A stretch of DNA of 5,891 nt from Chloroflexota bacterium (GCA_021806765.1 JAJZQR010000076.1:14570-20460); one strand, 5' to 3'. Shown: positions 1 through 5,820, counted from the stretch's first letter. A program made the numbers and translations. The notes: generated by a model from the sequence alone, not told the origin.

Positions 1-1006
1 GCAATAGATCAAAGGCCGCCTGGTACTCCTCCAGGGTGAAGGCATGGGTGATAACCGGGGATGGATCGAGGGCTCCAGAGTTCAGCAGGTCGGCCATCTC
101 GTACCAGGTCTGGAACATCTCTCTCCCATTGATCCCTATGACCCGAGCCCCCTTGAATATCACCTGATTGGCGAGATCGAAATAGGGGATCGGTTCTTCC
201 GGGATGCCGAAGGCGGTGAACCTGCCGCCCTTCGTGAGGACCTGGAAGCCCTGCTGGATTGCTTGGTGGGCACCGCTCATCTCCAGCACCACGTCCACGC
301 CGAGCCCCCCCGTCTCCCGCAGGATGGTGTCCACCACGTTCTCGTCTCCGGCCCTCACCAGGTGGGTAGCGCCCATCTGCTTTGCCAGCCCCATCCTGAA
401 CTCGTTGACGTCGACGGCAAAGATGGGCCTGGCACCCGAGGCCCGGGCCACCCCGACGGCAAACAACCCCACGGGGCCGCAGCCGAAGACGGCCATCGAC
501 CTGCCGCTCACCGGCTCGACCAGGGTCGCATACACGGCGTTCCCCAGCGGGTCCTGGACGCAGGCCACCTCCGGACGCAGGGTGGGGGAGTTCTTCCAGA
601 GGGAAGCCTCGGGGATGACCGCATAGTCGCTGAAGCAGCCGTCCACGTCCACGCCGAGGATGGAGAGGTTGGCGCAGATGTGACGGCGACCGGTGCGGCA
701 CTGGTAGCAGACTCCGCAGGCGATGTGGCTATCAGCAGACACGTAGTCACCGGGGCGAACCAGGGTGACGGCGCTTCCCACCTCCACCACTTCCCCAGCC
801 AGCTCGTGGCCGAAGCGTCGCGGCGGGTGCAGGCGAGTCTGCGCCCACTGGTCCCACCGATAGATGTGGAGGTCGGTGCCGCAGATGGAAGTGGCCTTCA
901 CCTTGATCAACGCGTCTCGCGGACCTACAGGAGGGATGTCGACAGTGAGCAGTTGGGCTCCCGGGGCGGGATCGGTCTTCACCAGTGCCCTCATCTTGCC
1001 GTGCAT
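1..1006 (-). CDS. tdh: L-threonine 3-dehydrogenase (zinc-dependent, NAD+), 3'-truncated by window edge
   Basis: Oxidises L-threonine with NAD+ to 2-amino-3-ketobutyrate, the first step of threonine breakdown to glycine and acetyl-CoA (cytosolic; the usual partner is Kbl, not seen here). In view are 335 codons; the E. coli enzyme has 341 residues, so only about 10-15 C-terminal residues should be missing off the left edge. Medium-chain dehydrogenase hallmarks are all present: catalytic zinc ligands C42, H67 and E68, with CGTDLH at 42-47; structural zinc cysteines C97, C100, C103 and C111; Rossmann motif G175-C-G-P-V-G180; NAD-binding DVNE after it. GREMFQTWYEM near residue 300 closely resembles my memory of E. 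coli Tdh and separates it from sorbitol or alcohol dehydrogenases. Start: ATG at 1006 with AGGAGG at 1017-1022, 10 nt upstream; a second ATG four codons in is less well placed. The aminotransferase gene lies 139 bp upstream on the same strand. Confidence 0.93.
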   Translation of the reverse strand, partial: MHGKMRALVKTDPAPGAQLLTVDIPPVGPRDALIKVKATSICGTDLHIYRWDQWAQTRLHPPRRFGHELAGEVVEVGSAVTLVRPGDYVSADSHIACGVCYQCRTGRRHICANLSILGVDVDGCFSDYAVIPEASLWKNSPTLRPEVACVQDPLGNAVYATLVEPVSGRSMAVFGCGPVGLFAVGVARASGARPIFAVDVNEFRMGLAKQMGATHLVRAGDENVVDTILRETGGLGVDVVLEMSGAHQAIQQGFQVLTKGGRFTAFGIPEEPIPYFDLANQVIFKGARVIGINGREMFQTWYEMADLLNSGALDPSPVITHAFTLEEYQAAFDLL

Positions 1007-1096
1007 CCTGCCGTAACCTCCTCTACACGATGTACTAATTGCATACAGAATGCCGAGGCAGGTCGATGGCATGGGCGGCGGGACGGTGAGAGATGC

Positions 1097-1131
1097 GGCG
1101 GACGCCCTTTCGAACGAGTCGGGCGTCCGCC
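1097..1131 (-). terminator. Strong GC-rich hairpin after the aminotransferase gene; possible terminator or attenuator
   Basis: Arms GGCGGACGCCC (1097-1107) and GGGCGTCCGCC (1121-1131) form a perfect 11-bp stem around a 13-nt loop, beginning 14 nt past the aminotransferase stop codon. There is no T-run after the stem on the minus strand, so it is not a canonical intrinsic terminator. It could be a U-tract-less terminator, an mRNA-stabilising 3' structure or an RNA-processing point between this gene and tdh. Confidence 0.5.
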
Positions 1132-1145
1132 TTTCGTGAAGGGAG

Positions 1146-1991
1146 TCAGAGGGCCGCGATTCTACTCTGGAATGCTTCGTACATGCGAGCAAGCACCGGA
1201 CCGGGGCGGCCATCGCCGATGAGTTTCCCGTCCACCCTTGCGATGGGAGTCAACTCGGAGACGGTGCCCGTCAGGAACAGCTCCTGAGCATCGTACAGCT
1301 TGGGCAGGGGTATCGGGCTTTCACTATGGGGCATGCCCAACTCCCGGGCCAGATCCAGAACCACCGACCGGGTGACTCCATGGAGAATGTAGTTGCTGGC
1401 AGGAGAGGTGGTTAGCACCCCATCGAAGACGGCGAAGAGATTGGAGGCGGTACCCTCCATGACGAAGCCGTCCCTCACGAAGATCGCATCGTCGCAACCG
1501 GCGGCGACCGCGCGCTTCTTGGCTGCGGTGTTGGGCAGCAACATGGTGGTCTTGACGTAACACTTGGCCCAACGCTCGTCGGGAACGGTTATGGCCGTGA
1601 GCCCTGGCTGCCGCAACCGGTCGGCAGGCGGGGAGGCCGGGTTGACTATGGCAATGACGGTAGGCGTAAGACCCTGAGGGCGGAGGTGCTCACGAGGGGC
1701 CGCGCCGGAGGTAACCTGAAGATAGATGGACGCTTCCTGGAGACCGCTACGCTGGAGCAACTCCAGAGCCTGGCCCTCCAGTTGGTCCAAAGCCGATCCC
1801 GCGTTCAGATCCACGGCAGCGATGCTGCCCCGGAGCCGGCGCATGTGGCGTTCCATCTCGAAGGGCTTACCGTGATAGACCCGGATCACCTCGTAGACGC
1901 TCTCCGCGAACTGGAACCCACGATCATCGATAGCTACGGCGGCCTGCTCGTAAGGGACGAAGTGACCGTTGAGCAGCACTTCCTTCGACAT
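1146..1991 (-). CDS. dat: D-amino-acid aminotransferase (class IV PLP aminotransferase)
   Basis: Transfers amino groups between D-amino acids and 2-oxo acids, typically D-alanine + 2-oxoglutarate giving pyruvate + D-glutamate; cytosolic, supplying or recycling D-amino acids of the cell wall. The 281 residues match the length of the Bacillus enzyme (about 282), and the remembered Bacillus sequence aligns along the whole chain (DRGFQFAESVYEV, then APREH, then EGTASNLF). Key residues: PLP-binding lysine K147 (CYVKTTMLL), cofactor-ring E179, probable phosphate-contact R52. Y33, R100 and H102 occupy the carboxylate-trap positions that mark D-specific rather than branched-chain L-specific members. 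ATG at 1991 has AGGAG 5 nt upstream (1997-2001). The gene diverges from the response regulator across 81 bp and lies upstream of tdh. Branched-chain aminotransferase or aminodeoxychorismate lyase are less likely because of the R-x-H motif. Confidence 0.9.
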   Translation of the reverse strand: MSKEVLLNGHFVPYEQAAVAIDDRGFQFAESVYEVIRVYHGKPFEMERHMRRLRGSIAAVDLNAGSALDQLEGQALELLQRSGLQEASIYLQVTSGAAPREHLRPQGLTPTVIAIVNPASPPADRLRQPGLTAITVPDERWAKCYVKTTMLLPNTAAKKRAVAAGCDDAIFVRDGFVMEGTASNLFAVFDGVLTTSPASNYILHGVTRSVVLDLARELGMPHSESPIPLPKLYDAQELFLTGTVSELTPIARVDGKLIGDGRPGPVLARMYEAFQSRIAAL

Positions 1992-2072
1992 CCTTTCTCC
2001 TTTCTTCAGCGTGATGAATATTGGTCTACATCTTGCTGGGCAGCTTCTCGGCTACCAACGGGGGCACATGAC
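1992..2072. promoter_or_regulatory. Divergent intergenic region between aminotransferase and response regulator genes
   Basis: These 81 bp must hold the 5' signals of both divergent genes unless transcription starts further inside. The only AT-rich core is around 2015-2035 (GAATATTGG). I found no convincing -35/-10 pair on either strand and no clear operator palindrome, so this is a location call only. The aminotransferase ribosome binding site lies at 1997-2001. Confidence 0.3.
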
Positions 2073-2456
2073 ATGGACGATGGCAAGCTAATAATGGTGG
2101 TCGAGGACGATCTCACCATACGGCAACTCATCGCTGAGATCTTGCGAGACGCGGGGCACGAGGTTATGGAGTGTGCCAGCGGCGAGGATGCCCTATCCCG
2201 TCTCGAATCCACACGACCCTCTGTAATCACTCTCGATCTGGCGATGCCCTCCATGGATGGTGTCGAGTTTCTCCGCTTGCTGCGGGAGCGCAGTGGCGCG
2301 CCCGAGGCAGCCATCGTGGTCGTAACCGCCGCCCCGGAGTATCTCCGCTACGAACTGGCGGAGAAAGGACACTGGATCCTGGCCAAGCCCTTCCACGTAG
2401 ACCAGTTGCTGGCGACTGTGGAACGGGCCTTAGACCAGCAGCGTGCCGCCGCGTAA
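2073..2456 (+). CDS. Single-domain response regulator (CheY-like receiver)
   Basis: A 127-residue protein consisting only of a receiver domain, so it should act as a phosphorylation-controlled partner protein or phosphorelay intermediate in the cytoplasm. All signature residues are there: acidic pocket E11-D12-D13, phospho-acceptor D55 in LDLAMPSMDG, switch T85 (VVVTAA) and K105 in AKPF. The chain ends about 20 residues after the AKPF loop with the last receiver helix, leaving no room for a DNA-binding or enzymatic output domain. The ATG at 2073 is the sensible start: upstream in-frame codons are antisense to the aminotransferase and have no nearby ATG or GTG. Its ribosome binding site is poor (GGGGG at 2060-2064). 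No histidine kinase is in the window, so it is an orphan here and its signal cannot be inferred. It converges on the phosphatase gene. Confidence 0.88.
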   Translation: MDDGKLIMVVEDDLTIRQLIAEILRDAGHEVMECASGEDALSRLESTRPSVITLDLAMPSMDGVEFLRLLRERSGAPEAAIVVVTAAPEYLRYELAEKGHWILAKPFHVDQLLATVERALDQQRAAA

Positions 2457-2472
2457 GCATCCTCCCCGGATG

Positions 2473-2520
2473 GCGCGGAGCAGGCGATCGACGAAACCAG
2501 GGCCGTCTCACCTGCCGCGC
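2473..2520. terminator. Bulged inverted repeat between convergent genes; weak terminator candidate
   Basis: GCGCGG (2473-2478) plus CAGG (2481-2484) can pair with CCTG (2511-2514) plus CCGCGC (2515-2520), giving 10 bp with a 2-nt bulge and a 26-nt loop. It sits in the 80-bp gap between the 3' ends of the convergent response regulator and phosphatase genes, where a bidirectional terminator would be expected. There is no T-run on either side and the loop is large. A smaller 5-bp hairpin (CATCC at 2458-2462, GGATG at 2468-2472) directly follows the regulator stop codon. Confidence 0.25.
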
Positions 2521-2536
2521 TCCCCCAAGTGTTGGG

Positions 2537-3346
2537 TCATTCTGGGGCAATCTCGGAACGATCGAGCCCCTCCAGCATCGCCGAATGGAGGAGCCCGTTG
2601 GTGGCAACGAGATCACCCCGATAGATGTTCGGAGCGTGGCCCTGGAAGTCGGTGACCTGTCCACCTGCTTCCTGCACTATCAGAGCCGCGGCTGCCGCGT
2701 CCCAGGGAGAGAGGTGATCCTCCCAGAAGGCATCGAAGTGACCAGCTCCGACGTAGCAGAGGTCCAGGGCAGCCGAACCATCACGCCTGACCCCTTGGGC
2801 CCTGCGCACGAAGTATTCCCAGCGACGGAGGGTTGCGGAGAACTGGCTGCGGTCGTAAGGGAAGCCGGTGCAGACCAGGGCGTGGATCAGTTGATCTACC
2901 GAGGAGACCGCCAGGGGACGGCCGTTGAGCGTTGCCCCTTTCCCCCTCTGTGCCAGGAACAACTCCTTCAAGATGGGATCGTAGACCACCCCGAGGGTCA
3001 CGGTTCCGGCCTGCTCCAAAGCGATAGAGACGGCGAAATGGGGATAGCCGTGGGCGTAGTTGGTGGTCCCGTCCAGGGGATCGATGATCCAGCGGTAGCG
3101 GCCAGAGTTGCCACCGGTGGAGCCCTCCTCGGCGAGGATCTGATGATCCGGAAAGCGGGACCGGAGCAGGGAGACTATAGTCTCCTCCGATTGGCGATCA
3201 GCGTCGGTTACCAGATTGATCTCGCCCTTGAACTGGATCCGCCGAGTCCTTTTCCATCGATCCAATAGGACGGCTCCGGCCGCTCGAGCTGCGGAGACGG
3301 CCGTGTCAGCAAGCAGCGAAAGGGGTGATTCTAGATGATCGTTCAT
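2537..3346 (-). CDS. Inositol monophosphatase family protein (SuhB-like Mg-dependent sugar phosphatase)
   Basis: A 269-residue member of the lithium-sensitive, Mg2+-dependent phosphatase family, which hydrolyses myo-inositol-1-phosphate or related phosphomonoesters in the cytoplasm; the E. coli SuhB relative has 267 residues. Motif 1 is complete: E73 (LAEEG), then D89-P-L-D92-G-T-T in WIIDPLDGTTNYAHG. Motif 2 is WDAAAAALIVQEAGG with metal ligand D216. The upstream NLVTDAD (D48) is also present. The true substrate (inositol phosphate, histidinol phosphate, fructose-1,6-bisphosphate, PAP) cannot be settled from motifs. ATG at 3346 starts a typical N-terminus; a longer frame up to 3493 adds 49 residues unlike the family. 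There is no Shine-Dalgarno sequence before the ATG. A TATAAT box 10 nt upstream suggests a leaderless or nearly leaderless mRNA. Confidence 0.92.
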   Translation of the reverse strand: MNDHLESPLSLLADTAVSAARAAGAVLLDRWKRTRRIQFKGEINLVTDADRQSEETIVSLLRSRFPDHQILAEEGSTGGNSGRYRWIIDPLDGTTNYAHGYPHFAVSIALEQAGTVTLGVVYDPILKELFLAQRGKGATLNGRPLAVSSVDQLIHALVCTGFPYDRSQFSATLRRWEYFVRRAQGVRRDGSAALDLCYVGAGHFDAFWEDHLSPWDAAAAALIVQEAGGQVTDFQGHAPNIYRGDLVATNGLLHSAMLEGLDRSEIAPE

Positions 3347-3356
3347 GGGCAAGCGG

Positions 3357-3365
3357 ATTATAGCA
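3357..3365 (-). promoter_or_regulatory. Extended -10 promoter (TGCTATAAT) of the inositol monophosphatase gene
   Basis: On the minus strand the sequence reads TGC-TATAAT, a perfect -10 hexamer with the TGn extension. The best -35 match, TTGGCC (3382-3387), has a long 19-bp spacer, so the extension probably carries recognition. With the usual spacing, transcription would start near 3350, leaving about 4 nt before the ATG at 3346. The absence of a Shine-Dalgarno sequence fits this. The start site is predicted, not observed. Confidence 0.6.
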
Positions 3366-3561
3366 CGGCAGTTGGAGCCTCGGCCAACGCGGCGCGACAC
3401 TTGCAGGCTCAAGCCGGCATGAAGTATGTTGTGCCAGCACAACACCGTCTGGATGTGTCCAGCGCCCGGGCTGCCCTCGAGCGAGCCAGGCACGGAAACC
3501 GATCATCGAGGCTCAGCAGCGCTAGCATCTGTAGGAGAGAGCTAAAAGGGGAACATGGAGT

Positions 3562-3636
3562 TGGTGAGCCGTCCGGGATTCGAACCCGGGACCTGCGGAT
3601 TAAAAGTCCGATGCTCTACCACTGAGCTAACGGCCC
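3562..3636 (-). tRNA. tRNA-Lys (anticodon UUU)
   Basis: The reverse complement folds as a full cloverleaf of 72 nt plus an encoded CCA (3562-3564). The acceptor stem GGGCCGT/ACGGCTC has one G-U pair. The D arm is GCTC/GAGC with a 7-nt loop. The anticodon stem-loop is TCGGA-CTTTTAA-TCCGC, the variable loop is 5 nt, and the T arm is CCGGG-TTCGAAT-CCCGG with discriminator A73. The loop CTTTTAA puts TTT at positions 34-36, so it reads AAA/AAG codons. The top anticodon-stem pair (27-43) is a T/C mismatch; all other pairs are intact. No clear terminator hairpin follows. Confidence 0.95.
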
Positions 3637-3647
3637 ACTGTGATCTC

Positions 3648-3653
3648 ATTATA
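3648..3653 (-). promoter_or_regulatory. -10 box (TATAAT) of the tRNA-Lys gene
   Basis: A perfect TATAAT on the minus strand ends 11 nt before the first base of the tRNA. Standard spacing puts the start near 3641, with an A, giving a 5-nt leader to be removed by RNase P. The -35 position (CATGTC, 18-bp spacer) is poor. Confidence 0.6.
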
Positions 3654-3914
3654 CTCGATTTCAAGCCGCAAGACATGGAGGCGACCTACCGGCGGCGGGA
3701 GATCGCGGCCAACGTCTGCCGACCCGCTGGAAACACAAACCATACCAACCTGGTGCTTGTGCCGTCGGCCCCGTTGAGGGATAATGCAACGCCGACGACG
3801 GGTTATCGCCTGTTGGCCGTCTGCGATCGGCAGTCAGCTACTGGATCCCATCCTCACTCCGCCTGTTTTCTCGCTCAAGCAGAGGGAGTGGTGGGGCCGG
3901 TCCGGTCCTCACCC

Positions 3915-3942
3915 CGTGAACACGCCCTCCGGCATGTTCACG
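3915..3942. repeat. Perfect 8-bp inverted repeat CGTGAACA/TGTTCACG
   Basis: Arms 3915-3922 and 3935-3942 are exact reverse complements around a 12-nt loop. It abuts the next hairpin without a gap. The arrangement looks like a compound palindromic intergenic element; an operator reading for the downstream flavin enzyme gene is possible but nothing specific supports it. Confidence 0.55.
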
Positions 3943-3961
3943 CCTCTCCCACAGGGAGAGG
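3943..3961. repeat. Perfect 8-bp hairpin CCTCTCCC-ACA-GGGAGAGG
   Basis: An 8-bp perfect stem with a 3-nt loop, starting one base after the preceding inverted repeat ends. It is not followed by a T-run and no gene ends just before it, so it is not a terminator. Preceding CCTCACCCC at 3907-3915 matches the kind of C-rich dispersed element I associate with many high-GC genomes; that resemblance is from memory. Confidence 0.55.
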
Positions 3962-3977
3962 AAGTATCCAGAATTCG

Positions 3978-3993
3978 GCACTCAGCACTCAGC
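3978..3993 (+). repeat. Tandem heptamer GCACTCA x2
   Basis: Two exact copies of GCACTCA followed by GC, just after GAATTC at 3971-3976. It is too short to be a satellite array, but similar strings of this heptamer occur as intergenic repeats in some bacterial genomes (recollection). It lies 22 bp upstream of the nitronate monooxygenase start. Confidence 0.4.
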
Positions 3994-4015
3994 CCTTGGC
4001 TAGATCGGAGCGCTC

Positions 4016-5074
4016 ATGAAACTTCCCAAGCTGCGCATCGGCCCACTGGCGCCCCGCTACCCCATCATCCAGGGTGGGATGGGCGTCCGGGTCTCCACCG
4101 CGCCCCTGGCAGCGGCCGTCGCTAACAGCGGCGGGGTCGGCACCCTCTCTGCTGCAGAGTTCCACAACAAGAACCGCAAGTCGCCCAGGACCGACGTGGT
4201 CCGGGGCGTCACCGTGCCCCGACCGTACCTCTATGCACCGGAAATGGCTGCGGAGATCCATCGGGCGCGGTCCATGACCCGGGGGATCGTGGGCGTCAAC
4301 GTAATGTTTGCCCTGACCGACTTCTACGATCTGGTGATGACCTGTGTCGACGCCGGCGCCGACTTCATCGTCTCGGGCGCGGGCTTCTCGCGAGATGTCT
4401 TCGGCTTCGTTCGAGACTTTGCGGTGCCGGTCATCAGCATCTGCGACCAGCCCGGCCTGGCGAGGATCGCCGAGCGACTGGGGGCCTCGGCCATCGTCGT
4501 GGAGGGCAAGGAGGCCGGCGGCCACCTGGGGACCGACAAGCCCACCCGGGAGATCCTGCCTGCTGTGGCCGACGCGGTGAGCATTCCGGTGATTGCAGCC
4601 GGCGGGATCTGGTCGGGCGAGGATATGGAGGATATGTTCCGGCTGGGGGCCAGCGGGGTCCAGATGGCCACCCGCTTCGTCACCACCCACGAGTGCGAGG
4701 TGTCTGCCGAGTTCAAGCAGGCCTACCTGGACTGCAAGAAGGAGGACATCACCATCATCAAGAGCCCCGTGGGGTTGCCGGGACGGGCCATCAGGAACGT
4801 CTTCGTCGACCGGACAGAGAGCGGCGAGAAGATGAAATTCAAGTGTCCGCTCCTCTGCCTGAAGACCTGCAAGGCCAAAGAAGCCAACTACTGCATCGCC
4901 TCGGCGCTGATCAACTCCTACCAGGGCAAGACCGAGGAGGGGATCATCTTCGCTGGGGAGAACGCTTACCGATGCGACAAGATCGTCCACGTGCAGGAGA
5001 TCTTCGATGAGCTGCTGTCCCACTTCGAGCTGGACGCCGACGAGGAGAGTCCGGTCGCGGCGGGCACGGCGTAG
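4016..5074 (+). CDS. Nitronate monooxygenase / FabK-like FMN oxidoreductase with C-terminal Cys cluster
   Basis: A 352-residue TIM-barrel flavoprotein of the 2-nitropropane dioxygenase family. Members oxidise alkyl nitronates with FMN and O2, or act as enoyl-ACP reductase (FabK); the substrate cannot be decided here. Motifs in order: QGGMG at 19-23, ANSGGVGTLS near 36-45, GVNVMFAL at 93-100, EAGGHLG with the family's histidine at H170, and the FMN-phosphate loops AAGGI (194-198) and GASGVQMATRF (211-221). Beyond the barrel core lies a Cys-rich segment: C277, C281, C285 and C293 (spacing C-x3-C-x3-C-x7-C), plus C320. I recall this tail from a bacterial subfamily usually annotated as nitronate monooxygenase. 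GGAG at 4007-4010, 5 nt before the ATG, supports the start. The gene is monocistronic, with an intrinsic terminator 26 bp downstream. Confidence 0.85.
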   Translation: MKLPKLRIGPLAPRYPIIQGGMGVRVSTAPLAAAVANSGGVGTLSAAEFHNKNRKSPRTDVVRGVTVPRPYLYAPEMAAEIHRARSMTRGIVGVNVMFALTDFYDLVMTCVDAGADFIVSGAGFSRDVFGFVRDFAVPVISICDQPGLARIAERLGASAIVVEGKEAGGHLGTDKPTREILPAVADAVSIPVIAAGGIWSGEDMEDMFRLGASGVQMATRFVTTHECEVSAEFKQAYLDCKKEDITIIKSPVGLPGRAIRNVFVDRTESGEKMKFKCPLLCLKTCKAKEANYCIASALINSYQGKTEEGIIFAGENAYRCDKIVHVQEIFDELLSHFELDADEESPVAAGTA

Positions 5075-5100
5075 GCGACAAAGCGGGGCCTGAGCATGGT

Positions 5101-5136
5101 GTAGGGGCGGTTCGCGAACCGCCCCTACCTCTTTTT
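5101..5136 (+). terminator. Intrinsic terminator of the nitronate monooxygenase gene, built from a perfect 28-bp palindrome
   Basis: Bases 5101-5128 equal their own reverse complement, giving a 12-bp stem (GTAGGGGCGGTT with AACCGCCCCTAC) and a CGCG loop. Three bases later comes TTTTT (5132-5136). It begins 26 bp after the stop codon. The T-run lies on the plus strand, so it should act on plus transcripts; it lacks one in the other direction, towards the convergent PAS gene's 3' end. Confidence 0.85.
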
Positions 5137-5146
5137 GCGGGACAAC

Positions 5147-5590
5147 TCAGCCATTGATCAGCCGCAGCCTCGGCCGGCGACGAGCCAGGATCTGCCGGCG
5201 TCGCTCCACCTGGGGCATGCCCTCTCCTGCCGCAGGCCGGTCCTCGGCTGCATCCCCGTCTTCCTCCGGATCCCCGAAGAGGGCGACTACCATACCGTTG
5301 GGCAGGTTCCCGATGCGCTGGAAGGTGGTATTGAACGCCTCCAGGTGGCCGGAGGGGTTCCGCAGCCAGATGGGGATCTGCTGAGCGACCCCGGAGGCGC
5401 TGCGCGCCGCGGCCAGGGCCGGGCAGAACTGTCCGCAGAGGGGCCTGCCGTCGGCGTTCCGGCACCTCAAGGCCCTGGCGCAGTCCAGTTCGCACATCCG
5501 CTTCGACTCGGTGCCGACCGTCTCGGCCAGTTCCGGCGAGACTTCCAGGATCCTTCTATCCGGCTGCGTGCTGATGATCATGGAACTCAT
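5147..5590 (-). CDS. Small Cys-rich PAS-like sensory protein, no output domain
   Basis: A 147-residue cytoplasmic protein with no signal peptide or membrane segment. Residues about 4-108 read like a PAS fold: an opening strand (IISTQPDRRILEVSPELAETVG), a central part, and closing strands (IPIWLRNPSGHLEAFNTTF and MVVALFGDPEED). Five cysteines sit in the middle, C33, C37, C43, C52 and C56, in the pattern C-x3-C-x5-C-x8-C-x3-C with LCGQFCPAL. From memory, the same Cys-bearing PAS type heads LuxR-like regulators, but here there is no helix-turn-helix: after about residue 112 only a low-complexity acidic then Arg-rich tail follows (RRRQILARRRPRLR). It could sense redox state or bind metal or heme; this is inference. 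ATG at 5590 follows a weak AAGGCGG, with an in-frame stop just upstream; ATG 5581 is the alternative. It converges on the flavin enzyme gene. Confidence 0.68.
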   Translation of the reverse strand: MSSMIISTQPDRRILEVSPELAETVGTESKRMCELDCARALRCRNADGRPLCGQFCPALAAARSASGVAQQIPIWLRNPSGHLEAFNTTFQRIGNLPNGMVVALFGDPEEDGDAAEDRPAAGEGMPQVERRRQILARRRPRLRLING

Positions 5591-5760
5591 GGGGTTGACC
5601 GCCTTTGGCTAGATAGGGCTGTTTCCGGGCGGCGAGAAAGGGCGAGCTGGAGGGGCTCGAAACCCATTCTCCGGCGCCGCTGGCGGACAGGGCGCAAGAA
5701 GCGTGCCCCCTCCACGTTCAGGTTTCCGAGCAGTGCCCGAGGTTGAAGCCGTCGCTCATT

Positions 5761-5790
5761 GGGCGCCGGTCTGGGGCGACCGGCCCCTAC
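5761..5790. repeat. Degenerate GTAGGGGC-type palindrome
   Basis: GCCGGTC (5765-5771) and GACCGGC (5778-5784) form a perfect 7-bp stem around TGGGGC; after one C/C mismatch, GGG (5761-5763) continues the stem against CCT (5786-5788) with one G-U pair. The right end GCCCCTAC (5783-5790 region) matches the end of the perfect palindrome at 5101-5128, suggesting a diverged member of the same repeat family. Confidence 0.45.
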
Positions 5791-5820
5791 TGAGCAGCTG
5801 GCCCCAGATAGTCTGCCCTT

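Larger units (their letters stand above)
3654..4015. other. Non-coding intergenic stretch with palindromes
   Basis: About 360 bp without a credible gene. The left half (3654-3880) shows no recognisable feature. The right half is palindrome-rich: an imperfect stem GTGGGGCCGG (about 3891-3900) against CCGGTCCTCAC, then two perfect hairpins and a tandem heptamer, listed separately. The ribosome binding site of the next gene is GGAG at 4007-4010. No convincing promoter for that gene was found. Confidence 0.6.

Noticed and set aside
44..1222. Long plus-strand open frame (392 codons)
   Set aside because: It is antisense to tdh, whose zinc and NAD motifs are unmistakable; the plus translation is His/Gly/Arg-rich with no family resemblance, as expected for a GC-rich shadow frame.
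2171..3268. Plus-strand open frame of 365 codons
   Set aside because: It overlaps the receiver gene in another frame and is antisense to the inositol monophosphatase, both recognised by complete motifs.
3347..3493. 49-residue N-terminal extension of the inositol monophosphatase
   Set aside because: Residues before MNDHLESPL do not resemble family N-termini, and the region includes the extended -10 promoter, so the ATG at 3346 is preferred.
3555..4019. Plus-strand open frame beginning with SRPGFEPGTCG
   Set aside because: GFEPGT is the classic spurious translation of a tRNA T-arm on the wrong strand; the frame crosses the tRNA-Lys and then non-coding palindromes.
3989..5023. Minus-strand open frame of 344 codons
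   Set aside because: Antisense of the nitronate monooxygenase gene; it looks protein-like only because of regular codon structure on the other strand.
5135..5746. Plus-strand open frame of 203 codons
   Set aside because: Antisense to the PAS-like gene, with compositionally biased sequence and no motifs; the minus frame has PAS-like pattern, a plausible start and an in-frame upstream stop. The choice is less certain than elsewhere because the PAS gene is short.
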